DNA of 54,447 bases from Paenibacillus nuruki (GCF_001721045.1 NZ_MDER01000026.1:1-54447), one strand, 5' to 3'. Shown: positions 1 through 8,927, numbered from the stretch's first letter. Translations and numbers: made by a program. The notes: generated by a model from the letters alone, not told the origin.

Positions 1-95
1 GAGTAGTGAGTAGTGAGTAGTTATGAGAGTACTCTATTTAAGAAGTACTCCCTTAATTTTGATATAATAGTCTAGTTATAATGTTGGAAGTCGAA
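1..95. repeat. Short heptamer direct repeat and small hairpin at the left edge
   Basis: The window opens with three consecutive copies of GAGTAGT (1-21). They are followed by a 7-bp inverted repeat, GAGTACT / AGTACTC, at about 28-51. No gene covers this stretch. The hairpin lies just beyond the stop codon of the minus-strand membrane protein gene, but no T-run follows it on that strand. I cannot say whether it is a terminator or part of a larger repeat cut by the window edge. Confidence 0.4.
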
Positions 96-620
96 TTATT
101 GGATATAATAAGATACTTCTTCTTTTGTTAATTTAATAATGCCATCTTTGCGTTTACGGAATAAACGAAGCAAGATGATTAAACGGGGTAAGCAAAACCA
201 AATATGCCACATAACTAAAGAAATTGAAAAGTTGACTGGGAGCCACATACATAAAACAGCAGCAAAGCATAACCCGATCCACGTTGTATGTAATAACACT
301 CTGCGGAATGTAGAATAGCCCATAAATTGATCAGGCAGATAACCGATCCATGGAAATTGAATTTGAAATTTCCATCGTTTGCGTAAATGATTTACCGTCA
401 TAATCAATACAGAACGAGAAATAACATATTGAATCCATAATACTAATGGAAAAGAAAGCACCCAAAAACCAAAACTAGACCATGAGAAGTAATACAGTTC
501 AATCGCTAATGTTAGAATAGGTATAAGTAAATATATTAAATTCCAGACTCTGGTCACTGGCCATTTTTTGATGAGTTGGTATTGATAAAAAGTTGCATTT
601 TGTTGAGCTTCTGCTACCAT
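96..620 (-). CDS. Hypothetical four-helix membrane protein
   Basis: This 174-residue protein is not one I recognise. Hydrophobic stretches at about residues 26-44, 49-68, 108-127 and 130-152 predict four membrane helices. They are joined by basic loops (for example HLRKRWKF near 78-85 and LFRKRKDG near 153-160), so the protein is probably in the cytoplasmic membrane. The ATG at 620 follows an AAGGAGGG ribosome binding site with about 9 bases of spacing, which supports a genuine gene. It is divergent from the decarboxylase gene, and its closest neighbour on the other side lies outside the window. No catalytic motif, signal-peptidase site or conserved cysteine pattern is visible, so no function is proposed. 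Confidence 0.65.
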   Translation of the reverse strand: MVAEAQQNATFYQYQLIKKWPVTRVWNLIYLLIPILTLAIELYYFSWSSFGFWVLSFPLVLWIQYVISRSVLIMTVNHLRKRWKFQIQFPWIGYLPDQFMGYSTFRRVLLHTTWIGLCFAAVLCMWLPVNFSISLVMWHIWFCLPRLIILLRLFRKRKDGIIKLTKEEVSYYIQ

Positions 621-885
621 CCAGTGCGACCCTCCTTGTATTGTATTATTGTTATCATTTGGTAGTGGTATTTAACTTTTGATCTTCATATTTTCGACGA
701 GAAGTAGTCTGTATCCAATCGCTAGTTGTTACCCTTATATCGGTTAAATATGTACCTTTTGAAATACACGTACTCAAATTATAAGTACCTAGCATATATC
801 ATAAGTTAGTTTGAGACGATATCTGTTATTTTGATTATAATAAGAATAGGGAACAATACACAATAAATATTATAGGAATGACTAT
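621..885. promoter_or_regulatory. Divergent intergenic region
   Basis: This spacer separates the minus-strand membrane protein gene from the decarboxylase gene and must carry promoters for both. On the plus strand the best match I see is TTGAGA (811-816) and TATAAT (836-841), but the 19-base spacer is longer than ideal. No strong inverted repeat or known riboswitch is seen. Confidence 0.3.
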
Positions 886-2589
886 ATGACTAATCAATGG
901 AAAGCTTCTACAACCAAATTATGCAAAGCACCTTTGTACAATGCTTTGACTCATTACGCTGGTTCAGATCAGCGTAGCTTTCATGTGCCTGGACATAAAA
1001 ATGGCATGATCTATACGAATGTGCTCAAACCAATCAGAGGAAATGACTTATTTAGCTCTATACTACAACTGGATGTTACCGAAATTAGTGGTACCGACGA
1101 TCTTCATTATCCTCAGGGTGTTATTCAAGAAGCTCAGCAGTTGGCTGCCCAATGTTTTGGAGCTGAAGAAAGCCATTTTCTTGTAGGTGGTAGCACAGTT
1201 GGTAATCTAGCTCTTATTTTAACAGTATGTAGTCATCCAGGGGATATTATTATTGTACAACGTAATGTACATAAATCGATATTACATGGATTAATGATGG
1301 CAGGAGCTAAGGCAGTCTTTTTAACACCGGAGTTAGATCAAGCAAGCGGTCTGGCTGTAATTCCAAATCTAGAAAGTATTGAAGTAGCGTTGAAGCAATA
1401 TCCGACTGCCAAAGCTGTTCTACTTTCTTCGCCCAATTACTATGGTATGGGCAAAGACTTGAGTGGAATTGCTGACGCTTGTCATCGCTATCAGATACCT
1501 TTGCTAGTTGATGAAGCTCATGGAGCACATTATAGCCAGCATCATCGTTTCCCTATCAGTGCGTTAGCAGCAGGTGCAGATGGTGTTGTTCAATCTACTC
1601 ACAAAATGTTGGCGGCAATGACTATGAGTGCGATGCTACATGTGCAGGGGGATTTGATTGCTCGTTCTTTATTAAAGCAACGGTTGACGATGGTTCAGAG
1701 TTCAAGTCCTTCCTATCCGTTGATGGCTTCTCTGGATCTAAGTCGTTATTTATTAGATTGTTATGGAGAGCAAATTTTCACAACTGGATTAGAAGCTCGA
1801 GATCATTTTACGGATAAATTGGCGGAAAACAAAAGATTCGATTATTTATCTTTTTTAGATGAGAGATATACACAAGATCCTTTTAAAGTGGTGATCTATG
1901 ATCTAGAAGGGTATTTGTCTGGTGAAGTCTTGCAAGAGCGGTTAGAGCACTATGGTTGTGTACCTGAGATGAGTGATGATCGGTATGTTGTGCTCGTATT
2001 TAGTCTGGGTTCGACATTGGAAGATAGTCTGCGCTTGTTAGATGCTCTTCATCAGATCGCTCAAGAGCCACTCACAGTTAGTGTAGAAGATCATCAAGTA
2101 AACAACGTGGAACAAGATAAGAATCAAGCTACAATAGAGCGTACACGATCTTCTGAGGGCACTGAGGATGACCATTTGTCAAAAAAGAAGAGTTCAGTGA
2201 CTTTATTTCATTCTAATGCGGATAGTGCAGATCAGAAAATTAATGATCATACAGAACAGCATAGGGATCAAGCAACAAATCAAGGCAAATCTATCAATCT
2301 TGATAAAGATCAATCTAATGAGCAAAATAAGTACAATATATCAGAGCCTATTTTGTTTACAATGACACCTATTGATGAAGAAAATGTAGAGGTAGTGTCT
2401 CTAGAACAAGCAGAAGGACGTATATGTGCAGAAATGGTGATTCCCTACCCTCCCGGTATTCCCATTTTGTATGCAGGAGAAATCATACATTCTTCTGTAT
2501 ATGATAGACTGTTAACATTACGAAGCCATCATCACAAAATACAAGGCACTGCTGATTCTACATTGAATACATTGCGTGTCTATAAATAG
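886..2589 (+). CDS. yaaO: Orn/Lys/Arg decarboxylase family protein (YaaO-like)
   Basis: This is a fold-type I PLP enzyme of the Orn/Lys/Arg decarboxylase family, expected to decarboxylate a basic amino acid in the cytoplasm. The substrate cannot be read from sequence. Family signatures are HVPGHKNG (33-40), a glycine-rich GGSTVGNLAL (101-110), VDEAHGAH (208-215, whose Asp contacts the PLP nitrogen) and STHK (237-240), whose Lys240 should form the Schiff base. The protein has 567 residues, against about 480 for B. subtilis YaaO as I recall it. The excess is a hydrophilic Gln/Asn/Asp/Lys-rich stretch at about 395-485, between the core and the C-terminal domain. As in B. subtilis, it lies directly upstream of tmk. 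The ATG has only a weak AGGAAT ribosome binding site. Confidence 0.85.
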   Translation: MTNQWKASTTKLCKAPLYNALTHYAGSDQRSFHVPGHKNGMIYTNVLKPIRGNDLFSSILQLDVTEISGTDDLHYPQGVIQEAQQLAAQCFGAEESHFLVGGSTVGNLALILTVCSHPGDIIIVQRNVHKSILHGLMMAGAKAVFLTPELDQASGLAVIPNLESIEVALKQYPTAKAVLLSSPNYYGMGKDLSGIADACHRYQIPLLVDEAHGAHYSQHHRFPISALAAGADGVVQSTHKMLAAMTMSAMLHVQGDLIARSLLKQRLTMVQSSSPSYPLMASLDLSRYLLDCYGEQIFTTGLEARDHFTDKLAENKRFDYLSFLDERYTQDPFKVVIYDLEGYLSGEVLQERLEHYGCVPEMSDDRYVVLVFSLGSTLEDSLRLLDALHQIAQEPLTVSVEDHQVNNVEQDKNQATIERTRSSEGTEDDHLSKKKSSVTLFHSNADSADQKINDHTEQHRDQATNQGKSINLDKDQSNEQNKYNISEPILFTMTPIDEENVEVVSLEQAEGRICAEMVIPYPPGIPILYAGEIIHSSVYDRLLTLRSHHHKIQGTADSTLNTLRVYK

Positions 2590-2629
2590 ATGTCTACCGA
2601 GCAGTAGTCTACAGAAAGCAGGAATAAGA

Positions 2630-3283
2630 ATGAAGGCAAAAGGTTTATTTATTGTATTAGAAGGTATGGATGGTAGCGGTAAAACAAGTCAGCTTGAACA
2701 TATTAAACGTTATCTTAATGAACAACAGATTGATTTTTTATCGACTCGTGAACCGGGGGGAATCTCTGTATCTGAACAAATTCGTGAAGTTATTTTGAAT
2801 GTCGATAATGATATGAGTGGATTAACAGAGTGTCTATTATATGCAAGTGCTAGAAGAGAACATTTAATTCAAAAAGTGATTCCAGCGCTTCAGGCAGGAA
2901 GAATCGTTATCTGTGATCGGTATGTGATGTCTTCTTTGGCTTATCAAGGGTACGGACGTGAACTGGGCAAAGCTGTACTCGATATTAATCAATTAGCGAT
3001 AGATGTAGATGGTCAGCAGTATTGGGCAGATATGAATATCTATATTGATGTTAAGCCTGAAGTAGGATTAGAGCGCATTATGTCTAAGTCTGGTGAACGA
3101 GAAGTCAATCGTCTGGATCTGGAAGCATTGGAATTTCATCATCGAGTACATCAAGGATATATGGAATTATCTGAACAACACGCAGAACGGTTTGTTATGA
3201 TCAATGGTGAGCAAGATGAACAGCATGTTTTTAACGATATTAAGCAAGTATTGGATACATTAATTCAGCAGTATCATGTATAA
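2630..3283 (+). CDS. tmk: Thymidylate kinase
   Basis: The enzyme phosphorylates dTMP to dTDP with ATP, an essential step in dTTP supply for replication. A P-loop is present near the N-terminus (EGMDGSGKTSQ), followed by TREPGG and the DRYVMSSLAYQG segment that binds dTMP. The frame is open back to a GTG at 2576 inside yaaO. I chose ATG 2630 because it gives the family start (MKAKGLFIVLEG) and the usual length of 217 residues. The gene follows yaaO closely and precedes darA, the order seen in B. subtilis. No motif residue appears to be missing. Confidence 0.95.
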   Translation: MKAKGLFIVLEGMDGSGKTSQLEHIKRYLNEQQIDFLSTREPGGISVSEQIREVILNVDNDMSGLTECLLYASARREHLIQKVIPALQAGRIVICDRYVMSSLAYQGYGRELGKAVLDINQLAIDVDGQQYWADMNIYIDVKPEVGLERIMSKSGEREVNRLDLEALEFHHRVHQGYMELSEQHAERFVMINGEQDEQHVFNDIKQVLDTLIQQYHV

Positions 3284-3422
3284 GAATAAGGAATATGCTT
3301 CTTATTCAGGGTAGTCGGTTACAATATGGATAAAGAGTAAATAGAGGTATTATGCTTATCGATGTCGAATACAAAAAGCAGGGCTTGGTGCCTTACAGAT
3401 CTGTAAAAGGAGGGCTATTATA

Positions 3423-3752
3423 ATGAAACTGATTATTGCGATCGTGCAAGATAAAGATAGTAACCGTCTATCAGGCGAATTGGTAAAAGCTAATTTTCGG
3501 GCAACAAAACTAGCCAGTACAGGCGGATTTTTACGTGCTGGAAATACAACATTTATGATTGGTGTTGATGATAGCCAGATCGAAGCTGTTATGGAAGTCA
3601 TTCGTAATAGTTGTAAGATTCGTGAACAGCTGGTTACACCAGTTACTCCAATGAGCGGTACAACAGATTCGTATCTTCCATTGCCAGTGGAAGTACAAGT
3701 AGGTGGCGCTACTGTATTCGTAATGCCTGTTGAGCGATTTGAACATTTCTAA
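3423..3752 (+). CDS. darA: Cyclic di-AMP receptor protein DarA (PstA/YaaQ)
   Basis: This 109-residue protein is a PII-like trimeric receptor that binds cyclic di-AMP in the cytosol; its output in Bacillales is not well understood. The sequence begins MKLIIAIVQDKDS and keeps the family segments TGGFLRAGNTTFMIGV (about 37-52) and the C-terminal GGATVFVMPVERFEHF (about 94-109). The full length matches the family. The start follows an AAAGGAGGGC ribosome binding site. It sits between tmk and yaaR as in B. subtilis. A second c-di-AMP element, the riboswitch before yabE, lies about 8 kb downstream. Confidence 0.93.
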   Translation: MKLIIAIVQDKDSNRLSGELVKANFRATKLASTGGFLRAGNTTFMIGVDDSQIEAVMEVIRNSCKIREQLVTPVTPMSGTTDSYLPLPVEVQVGGATVFVMPVERFEHF

Positions 3753-4096
3753 AAAAGAATTTGATTTTATTTTAAAAAATACGCAAAAATCAGTACATCT
3801 TTAAACATAATTAAATAATAAAGAGTATAATTAAGAAACAAACAGAGGATCGGTTACGTTATTGGGAACCGGTCCGTCTTTATTATCTGCTGTAAATCTG
3901 TGATCGTTCGTTGTATCGATACGTAAAAATTGAACTTTTTTTCATTTTACTATTCGTAAATCAGTGAATATGAACGATACTAATTAATAACGACTCTGTT
4001 TAGCGACTGCTAATTGATATATACACTATCCGGCATATATAAAGAAAATCTGCCTATAAGCAGAAGTTCAATGCCAGCAAAGAAAGGAAGAAAATA
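3753..4096 (+). other. darA-yaaR intergenic region
   Basis: This 344-base spacer holds a candidate terminator at 3845-3885 and AT-rich sequence that should contain the yaaR promoter. I could not pick a convincing -35/-10 pair. There is no coding frame with a ribosome binding site and no known RNA family. Confidence 0.5.
3845..3885 (+). terminator. Rho-independent terminator after darA
   Basis: GGATCGGTT (3847-3855) pairs with AACCGGTCC (3867-3875), with one G-T pair, around an 11-base loop. A T-rich stretch (GTCTTTATT) follows. The T-run is imperfect. Confidence 0.55.
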
Positions 4097-4540
4097 ATGA
4101 AAATTAACCCCGGTTATCCTCCATTAAAAAGTAACCCTATCGTATCCGATTCTCCCAATAGAGTAGTACAACAACGGAATTTCTCGGATGTGCTTCAAAA
4201 TAATAGTGCTCAAGCGACACATGATGATATTCAGCGTCAATTTAAAGAGATTCAAATGCAGGGTGACCGGCTTGCAAAATCGATGACACTACGTGAACTT
4301 AAAGCGTATCAAATGTTGGTTAAACGCTTTTTGGAAGATACCGTGCGTCGCGGTGTCAAAGTAAAAGAAACGCAAAGCTTCGATCGTCGGGGTCGGGGTA
4401 AAAAGTATAAATTGTTAGATGAAGTGGATTCTATGTTGATGAATATGGCAGAAGAATTGCTTCAAAGTGAAGAAGGACGAATCGAGTTATTGCAACGGAT
4501 GGGTGAAATTCGAGGTATGCTTATTAACTTTTTATATTAA
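4097..4540 (+). CDS. yaaR: YaaR family protein (DUF327)
   Basis: This 147-residue soluble protein matches the YaaR/DUF327 family, whose biochemical role is unknown to me. The N-terminal 40 residues are polar and probably disordered. The rest is strongly helical with charged heptads (QRQFKEIQMQGDRLAKSM) and the basic segment VKVKETQSFDRRGRGKKYK. The length matches the family. It lies between darA and holB, with 47 bases to holB, as in B. subtilis. An AAAGGAAG ribosome binding site precedes the ATG. Confidence 0.85.
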   Translation: MKINPGYPPLKSNPIVSDSPNRVVQQRNFSDVLQNNSAQATHDDIQRQFKEIQMQGDRLAKSMTLRELKAYQMLVKRFLEDTVRRGVKVKETQSFDRRGRGKKYKLLDEVDSMLMNMAEELLQSEEGRIELLQRMGEIRGMLINFLY

Positions 4541-4587
4541 TATAGTGAGTATAGATCTTGAAGTGAGCTGTTCAGTAAGGAGGCACC

Positions 4588-5562
4588 ATGTCTTTTCAAG
4601 AAATTGTCGGGCAAGATATTGCTAAGCAGATGTTACAAAATGGTCTGCGTAATCAAAAGATTTCTCATGCGTATTTGTTTAGTGGACCAGCAGGTAGCGG
4701 TCAGATGAAGATGGCGAATAGCTTTGCCAAAGCATTAGTCTGTATTCATAAAGGCGACGAAGCCTGCGGAGAGTGCATACAGTGTCGCAAGATGGAACAT
4801 GGTAATCATCCTGATTTTCATGTGATTGAGCCAGATGGATCTTCAATCAAAATTGAGCAAATCCGCGATATTCAGCGGATTTTTTCGTATCGTTCAGAAT
4901 CGGGTAACCGTAAAATATATATTATCAAAGATGCAGATAAAATGACGATACAAGCGTCCAATAGTCTGTTAAAATTCTTGGAAGAACCGCCAGCACCTGC
5001 TGTAGCTATTTTGCTCACAGAAAATGCACAGTCAGTATTGCCTACGATTCGGTCCCGTACTCAACCTATAGTATTTACGCCACCAGATCCTCAAAAAATG
5101 GCTCAAATCTTAGGAGATGAAGGCTTTCCAATGCCTTTAGTACGATGCGTTGTTCATATTGCGTCTGATCTGGAGGAATGCCGAGAATTGCTAGCACAGA
5201 ATTGGTTTGCAGAAATCAGAAACGTAATGTTACAATTAGGGAAGGAATCCGCAGGTAGAGGGAGTATGAGCCTTATTACTGCTCAGCAAAAGCTGTTTAA
5301 AGGCGGACTTGGAGATCATATTGAGCACGTATTTGATCTTTTCCACTTATGGTTTAAGGATATCATTCATATCCAGATTGGAAGGCACGAGAGTATCGTT
5401 TTTATAGATCAGTTAGAGTCTCTCTCCAAGGTGGCTACCACTCGTGATATGCAGCATTGGATATCGTGTATGTCGCTTGCTGCAGAGTGTAAGAAAATGC
5501 TTCGTTCTCATGTGAATCCACAGTTATGCATGGAGCAATTTCTTATAGGCGTTAGCGGTTGA
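4588..5562 (+). CDS. holB: DNA polymerase III subunit delta'
   Basis: This is the clamp-loader subunit delta', which with delta and tau/gamma opens the sliding clamp during replication. The 324-residue protein has the AAA+ layout: a P-loop-like region at 33-40, a zinc module with Cys52, Cys60, Cys63 and Cys66, then SNSLLKFLEEPP and an arginine-finger-type SRTQP segment. The P-loop reads GPAGSGQM, so the lysine that binds phosphate is replaced by Gln39. Delta' subunits need not hydrolyse ATP, so this is compatible with function. An AAGGAGGCACC ribosome binding site precedes the ATG. The position between yaaR and ricT is conserved with B. subtilis. Confidence 0.94.
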   Translation: MSFQEIVGQDIAKQMLQNGLRNQKISHAYLFSGPAGSGQMKMANSFAKALVCIHKGDEACGECIQCRKMEHGNHPDFHVIEPDGSSIKIEQIRDIQRIFSYRSESGNRKIYIIKDADKMTIQASNSLLKFLEEPPAPAVAILLTENAQSVLPTIRSRTQPIVFTPPDPQKMAQILGDEGFPMPLVRCVVHIASDLEECRELLAQNWFAEIRNVMLQLGKESAGRGSMSLITAQQKLFKGGLGDHIEHVFDLFHLWFKDIIHIQIGRHESIVFIDQLESLSKVATTRDMQHWISCMSLAAECKKMLRSHVNPQLCMEQFLIGVSG

Positions 5563-5737
5563 AGGAGCTTCATCACAGACCGGACAGTGTATAACATCAT
5601 GCCGAGTGCACAAAGCTTTAAACAAACGCACATTTTTTGAATACGTCATGTCAGGTGAGAATAAGAAGTAATTCTTCATATCGGAATTTTTGCCGTAGAG
5701 TTGAAAAACGGTATTGGCAAATGAGGGGGCTTATCTT

Positions 5738-6538
5738 TTGTATAGTGTAGTAGGAGTCCGCTTTAAAAAAGCGGGTAAAATATATTATTTCGATCCGTTA
5801 GACTTTCCAGTTGAAAGTGAACAACACGTTATTGTAGAAACTGCACGTGGGATTGAATATGGTAAAGTAGTGATTGGTAAAAAAGAAGTCAATGAATCTG
5901 ATGTCGTTCTTCCTTTGAAAAAAGTGATTCGGATTGCAGAAGATCATGATGCTCAAGTAGTAGAAGAAAATCGGATCGCAGCTAAAAATGCTTTCACAAC
6001 CTGTCTTAACAAAATCAGAGAGCATGAATTGAAAATGAAGTTGGTCGATGTAGAATTTACATTTGATCGTAATAAGATTATTTTCTATTTTACAGCTGAA
6101 GGTCGAGTCGATTTTCGAGAGCTGGTTAAAGATCTAGCCAGTATCTTCCGTACACGTATCGAACTACGCCAGATTGGTGTACGTGATGAAGCTAAAATGC
6201 TAGGTGGTATAGGTCCTTGTGGACGTATTCTATGCTGTTCTTCCTGGTTAGGAGACTTTGAGCCAGTATCGATCAAAATGGCTAAAGATCAAAGCTTGTC
6301 CTTGAATCCAACCAAGATTTCTGGATTGTGTGGACGTCTAATGTGTTGTCTTAAATTCGAGCACGATAATTATGAGAGCGTGAAGGAAGAGCTTCCGGCT
6401 ATCGGTAAATTTGTCGTCACTTCGCTAGGCGATGGTAAAGTGGTGGGTATCAATGCCGGTTCGCGTACTGTACATGTTCAGATTTTTGACATCAGTAAAG
6501 TCAAAGAACTGCCATTGGATGACGTGGTCGTGAAGTAA
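5738..6538 (+). CDS. ricT: RicT/YaaT, PSP1-domain regulator of RNA processing
   Basis: RicT forms a complex with RicA and RicF (YmcA, YlbF) that guides RNase Y-dependent mRNA maturation and affects competence, biofilm and sporulation in B. subtilis. The PSP1 domain is clear, with two conserved cysteine clusters (GPCGRILCCSSWLG and LCGRLMCCLKFE) that in this family carry iron-sulfur clusters. The frame is open from a TTG at 5714. I prefer TTG 5738 because GAGGGGG (5723-5729) lies 8 bases upstream and the product then begins MYSVVGVRFKKAG, close to the B. subtilis protein. Length is 266 residues. Confidence 0.9.
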   Translation: MYSVVGVRFKKAGKIYYFDPLDFPVESEQHVIVETARGIEYGKVVIGKKEVNESDVVLPLKKVIRIAEDHDAQVVEENRIAAKNAFTTCLNKIREHELKMKLVDVEFTFDRNKIIFYFTAEGRVDFRELVKDLASIFRTRIELRQIGVRDEAKMLGGIGPCGRILCCSSWLGDFEPVSIKMAKDQSLSLNPTKISGLCGRLMCCLKFEHDNYESVKEELPAIGKFVVTSLGDGKVVGINAGSRTVHVQIFDISKVKELPLDDVVVK

Positions 6539-6569
6539 ACCCGATCAAGGCTGCTTTTGAGGTGGGAAC

Positions 6570-6941
6570 TTGGAGAAGAAAAATCTTTTTACACACATTC
6601 ACGAATTGGAAACACAGATGGATCATATGCATGGAGATATGGGTAAAATGAAGCAAGCTGTGAAAGAACTGTTAGAAGAGAATCAACGCCTGAGTACCGA
6701 AAATGAACAGTTGCGCAGAGTCTTGAAAAAAGAGGTTCCTGTTATTGAGCCTAAATCTGTTGGCACCTATTCGTCTAAATTGTATTCAGAATTACCTGAT
6801 CTAGAAGTCGTTGGAGAAGGTTATGATAATCTAGCACGTATTTATCACGAAGGCTTCCATATCTGTAATGTGTATTATGGACATTTGCGTACAGAAGGCG
6901 ATTGCTTGTTCTGCCTTTCTTTTTTGAATAAATCTGAATAG
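6570..6941 (+). CDS. yabA: Replication initiation control protein YabA
   Basis: YabA binds DnaA and DnaN and restrains new rounds of replication initiation. The 123-residue protein shows its two parts: an N-terminal coiled coil (about 1-55, with heptads such as [15 protein letters not shown]) and a C-terminal zinc-binding domain with the segment HICNVYYGH...DCLFCLSFL. The start is TTG with GAGGTGGG upstream. It follows ricT by 31 bases and is closed by a strong terminator, so ricT-yabA probably ends a transcription unit. Confidence 0.93.
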   Translation: MEKKNLFTHIHELETQMDHMHGDMGKMKQAVKELLEENQRLSTENEQLRRVLKKEVPVIEPKSVGTYSSKLYSELPDLEVVGEGYDNLARIYHEGFHICNVYYGHLRTEGDCLFCLSFLNKSE

Positions 6942-6952
6942 TAGCATTATCC

Positions 6953-6985
6953 AAACCGCGGACAGCATTATGCCGCGGTTTTTAT
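6953..6985 (+). terminator. Rho-independent terminator after yabA
   Basis: AAACCGCGG (6953-6961) and CCGCGGTTT (6973-6981) form a 9-bp GC-rich stem around an 11-base loop, running into a T-run. Confidence 0.85.
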
Positions 6986-7044
6986 ATAGTGTAATCATAA
7001 TGTAGTATCATTTCTAAACAAAGCAGGATAAGAAAGGAAATACC

Positions 7045-7797
7045 ATGAACGAACAACCCCTTCTGGCAGATGAGCGTATTGATGATCTGCTTACGTATGA
7101 CCTTAAAATTATTCAAAGTCGAGAAGTGTTCAGCTTTTCGATGGATGCTGTACTGCTGGCACGGTTTGCCAGTATTCCTAAGCGTGGTAAAATAATTGAT
7201 CTATGTACTGGCAATGGGGTAATACCTATTCTGTTATCGACACGGACAAATGCTAGTATTGAAGGTGTGGAAATTCAAGAGCGCTTAGCAGATATGGCGA
7301 TGCGTAGTGTAACCATGAATAACTTACAAGAACAGGTGAAAATTCGCATACAAGACCTTAAAGATATGCCACTTGCAGGTGAACGAGAAGCTTATGATGC
7401 TGTAACCGTTAACCCCCCTTATGCTCCTGTAACAGGAAGCGATATGAAGTTAAATATTCATCATGCGATGGCAAGACATGAGATTGGTTGTACGTTAGAA
7501 GATGTGATTCAAACGTCTGCCAAGCTTCTTCGCAATGGTGGTAAGCTGTCTATGGTTCATCGTCCGCACCGGTTAGCAGATATTATTATTTTGATGCGTC
7601 AATATGGAGTAGAACCGAAGCGTATTCGATTTGTACATCCTCGTCAACATATGGAAGCGAATATGGTGTTAATTGAAGGATTACGTGGAGGTAAGCCAGA
7701 AATGCGTATGCTACCACCACTTATCGTATATGATGAACATGAACAATATACACCTGATCTCAAAGCTGTCTATTACGGGTTAAAGGAGTCACTATGA
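7045..7797 (+). CDS. yabB: tRNA1(Val) (adenine(37)-N6)-methyltransferase-like protein (YabB)
   Basis: This is a class I SAM-dependent methyltransferase of the TrmN6/YabB group, predicted to methylate an adenine base in tRNA. The SAM-binding glycine motif reads IDLCTGNGVIPILL (about residues 51-64), and the catalytic motif NPPY is followed by APVTG near residue 128. At 250 residues it is full length. The ATG follows AAGAAAGGAAAT. The stop overlaps the rsmI start (ATGA), so the two RNA methyltransferases are translationally coupled. In B. subtilis a small GIY-YIG gene (yazA) separates them; it is absent here. Confidence 0.88.
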   Translation: MNEQPLLADERIDDLLTYDLKIIQSREVFSFSMDAVLLARFASIPKRGKIIDLCTGNGVIPILLSTRTNASIEGVEIQERLADMAMRSVTMNNLQEQVKIRIQDLKDMPLAGEREAYDAVTVNPPYAPVTGSDMKLNIHHAMARHEIGCTLEDVIQTSAKLLRNGGKLSMVHRPHRLADIIILMRQYGVEPKRIRFVHPRQHMEANMVLIEGLRGGKPEMRMLPPLIVYDEHEQYTPDLKAVYYGLKESL

Positions 7798-8705
7798 GCA
7801 TACAGATTCAAAAAAGTTTTGCTAAAGGAGAGTCTGCTGTTCTTCATGAAGGGGCAGGCACTTTGTATTTAGTTGCGACACCGATTGGTAACTTAGAAGA
7901 TATGACGTATCGAGCTGTACGGACATTACAGGAATGCGATATTATTGCTGCTGAAGATACAAGGCAGACTCGCAAATTGCTAACTCATTTCGATATTACA
8001 CCAGGCAAATTACTGAGTTATCATGAGCATAATAAAAAAGCCAGTGGACCGGAGTTAATTCGCCTTATTATAGAAGGAAGTAGTCTGGCGCTTGTGAGTG
8101 ATGCTGGATTGCCTGCTATATCTGACCCAGGGCAAGAATTAGTGAAGTTAGCACTGGAGCAACAAATTGCTGTGGTTCCTATTCCTGGAGCGAATGCAGC
8201 ACTGTCTGCTTTGATTGCTTCTGGATTATCGACAGATCGATTTACGTTTATTGGATTTTTGCCTAGAGATCATAAAGGTCAAGAAGAAGTACTGGGTAGT
8301 GTGAAGCATGGAGCAGGTACATTGCTGTTATACGAGTCTCCACACCGAATTATCAAAACATTAACAGCGATTGCACATCATTTAGGCAATCGTAATGTGG
8401 TATTAGCACGTGAGCTGACAAAGCGTCATGAAGAATGGACACGTGGTAGTGTAGAAGAAGTATTGGAATGGTTAGAATCGCATCCACCGATTGGTGAATA
8501 CTGTGTTGTAATCGAGGGACAATCTATCATTGAAGCCAAAGCTGAAGCCAGCGAATGGTGGCAACAGATGACGATAGAAGAGCATGTGATCTATTACGAA
8601 AATAAAGAGAATATTTCACGTAAAGATGCAATGAAAAAAACAGCAAAAGATCGTGAAATCTCTAAACGTGATGTATATCAAGTGTTATTAAATGAAGAAG
8701 AGTAA
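7794..8705 (+). CDS. rsmI: 16S rRNA (cytidine(1402)-2'-O)-methyltransferase
   Basis: RsmI methylates the 2'-OH of C1402 in the decoding centre of 16S rRNA. The 303-residue protein is a tetrapyrrole-methylase-fold enzyme. Signature segments are LYLVATPIGNLEDMT (about 24-38), AAEDTRQTRKLL (about 53-64) and SDAGLPAISDPG (about 103-114). The first 20 residues look like a loosely conserved extension. The gene overlaps yabB by four bases. A terminator follows at 8822-8853. Confidence 0.93.
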   Translation: MSIQIQKSFAKGESAVLHEGAGTLYLVATPIGNLEDMTYRAVRTLQECDIIAAEDTRQTRKLLTHFDITPGKLLSYHEHNKKASGPELIRLIIEGSSLALVSDAGLPAISDPGQELVKLALEQQIAVVPIPGANAALSALIASGLSTDRFTFIGFLPRDHKGQEEVLGSVKHGAGTLLLYESPHRIIKTLTAIAHHLGNRNVVLARELTKRHEEWTRGSVEEVLEWLESHPPIGEYCVVIEGQSIIEAKAEASEWWQQMTIEEHVIYYENKENISRKDAMKKTAKDREISKRDVYQVLLNEEE

Positions 8706-8821
8706 GACGCATATGAGTGGTTACGAAAGAGCTTGCTTGGTAAATACATTTATAATAGAAGAAACTCGTTAAATAGATGAGTTTTTAACAAAAATAATGA
8801 AGAAAATAAGCGTGAAAATAG

Positions 8822-8853
8822 AGGAATCTTGATCTGTTCGAGGTTCCTTTTTG
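8822..8853 (+). terminator. Rho-independent terminator after rsmI
   Basis: AGGAATCTT (8822-8830) pairs with GAGGTTCCT (8840-8848), including two G-T pairs, around a 9-base loop. A run of Ts follows (8848-8852). Confidence 0.7.
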
Positions 8854-8927
8854 ATGTGCAAATTGGAAGTGCTATGCAAAAGGAAGTATAATGAAAGATA
8901 AGCCTTTTTTGAAAACCAAAAGAAAGC

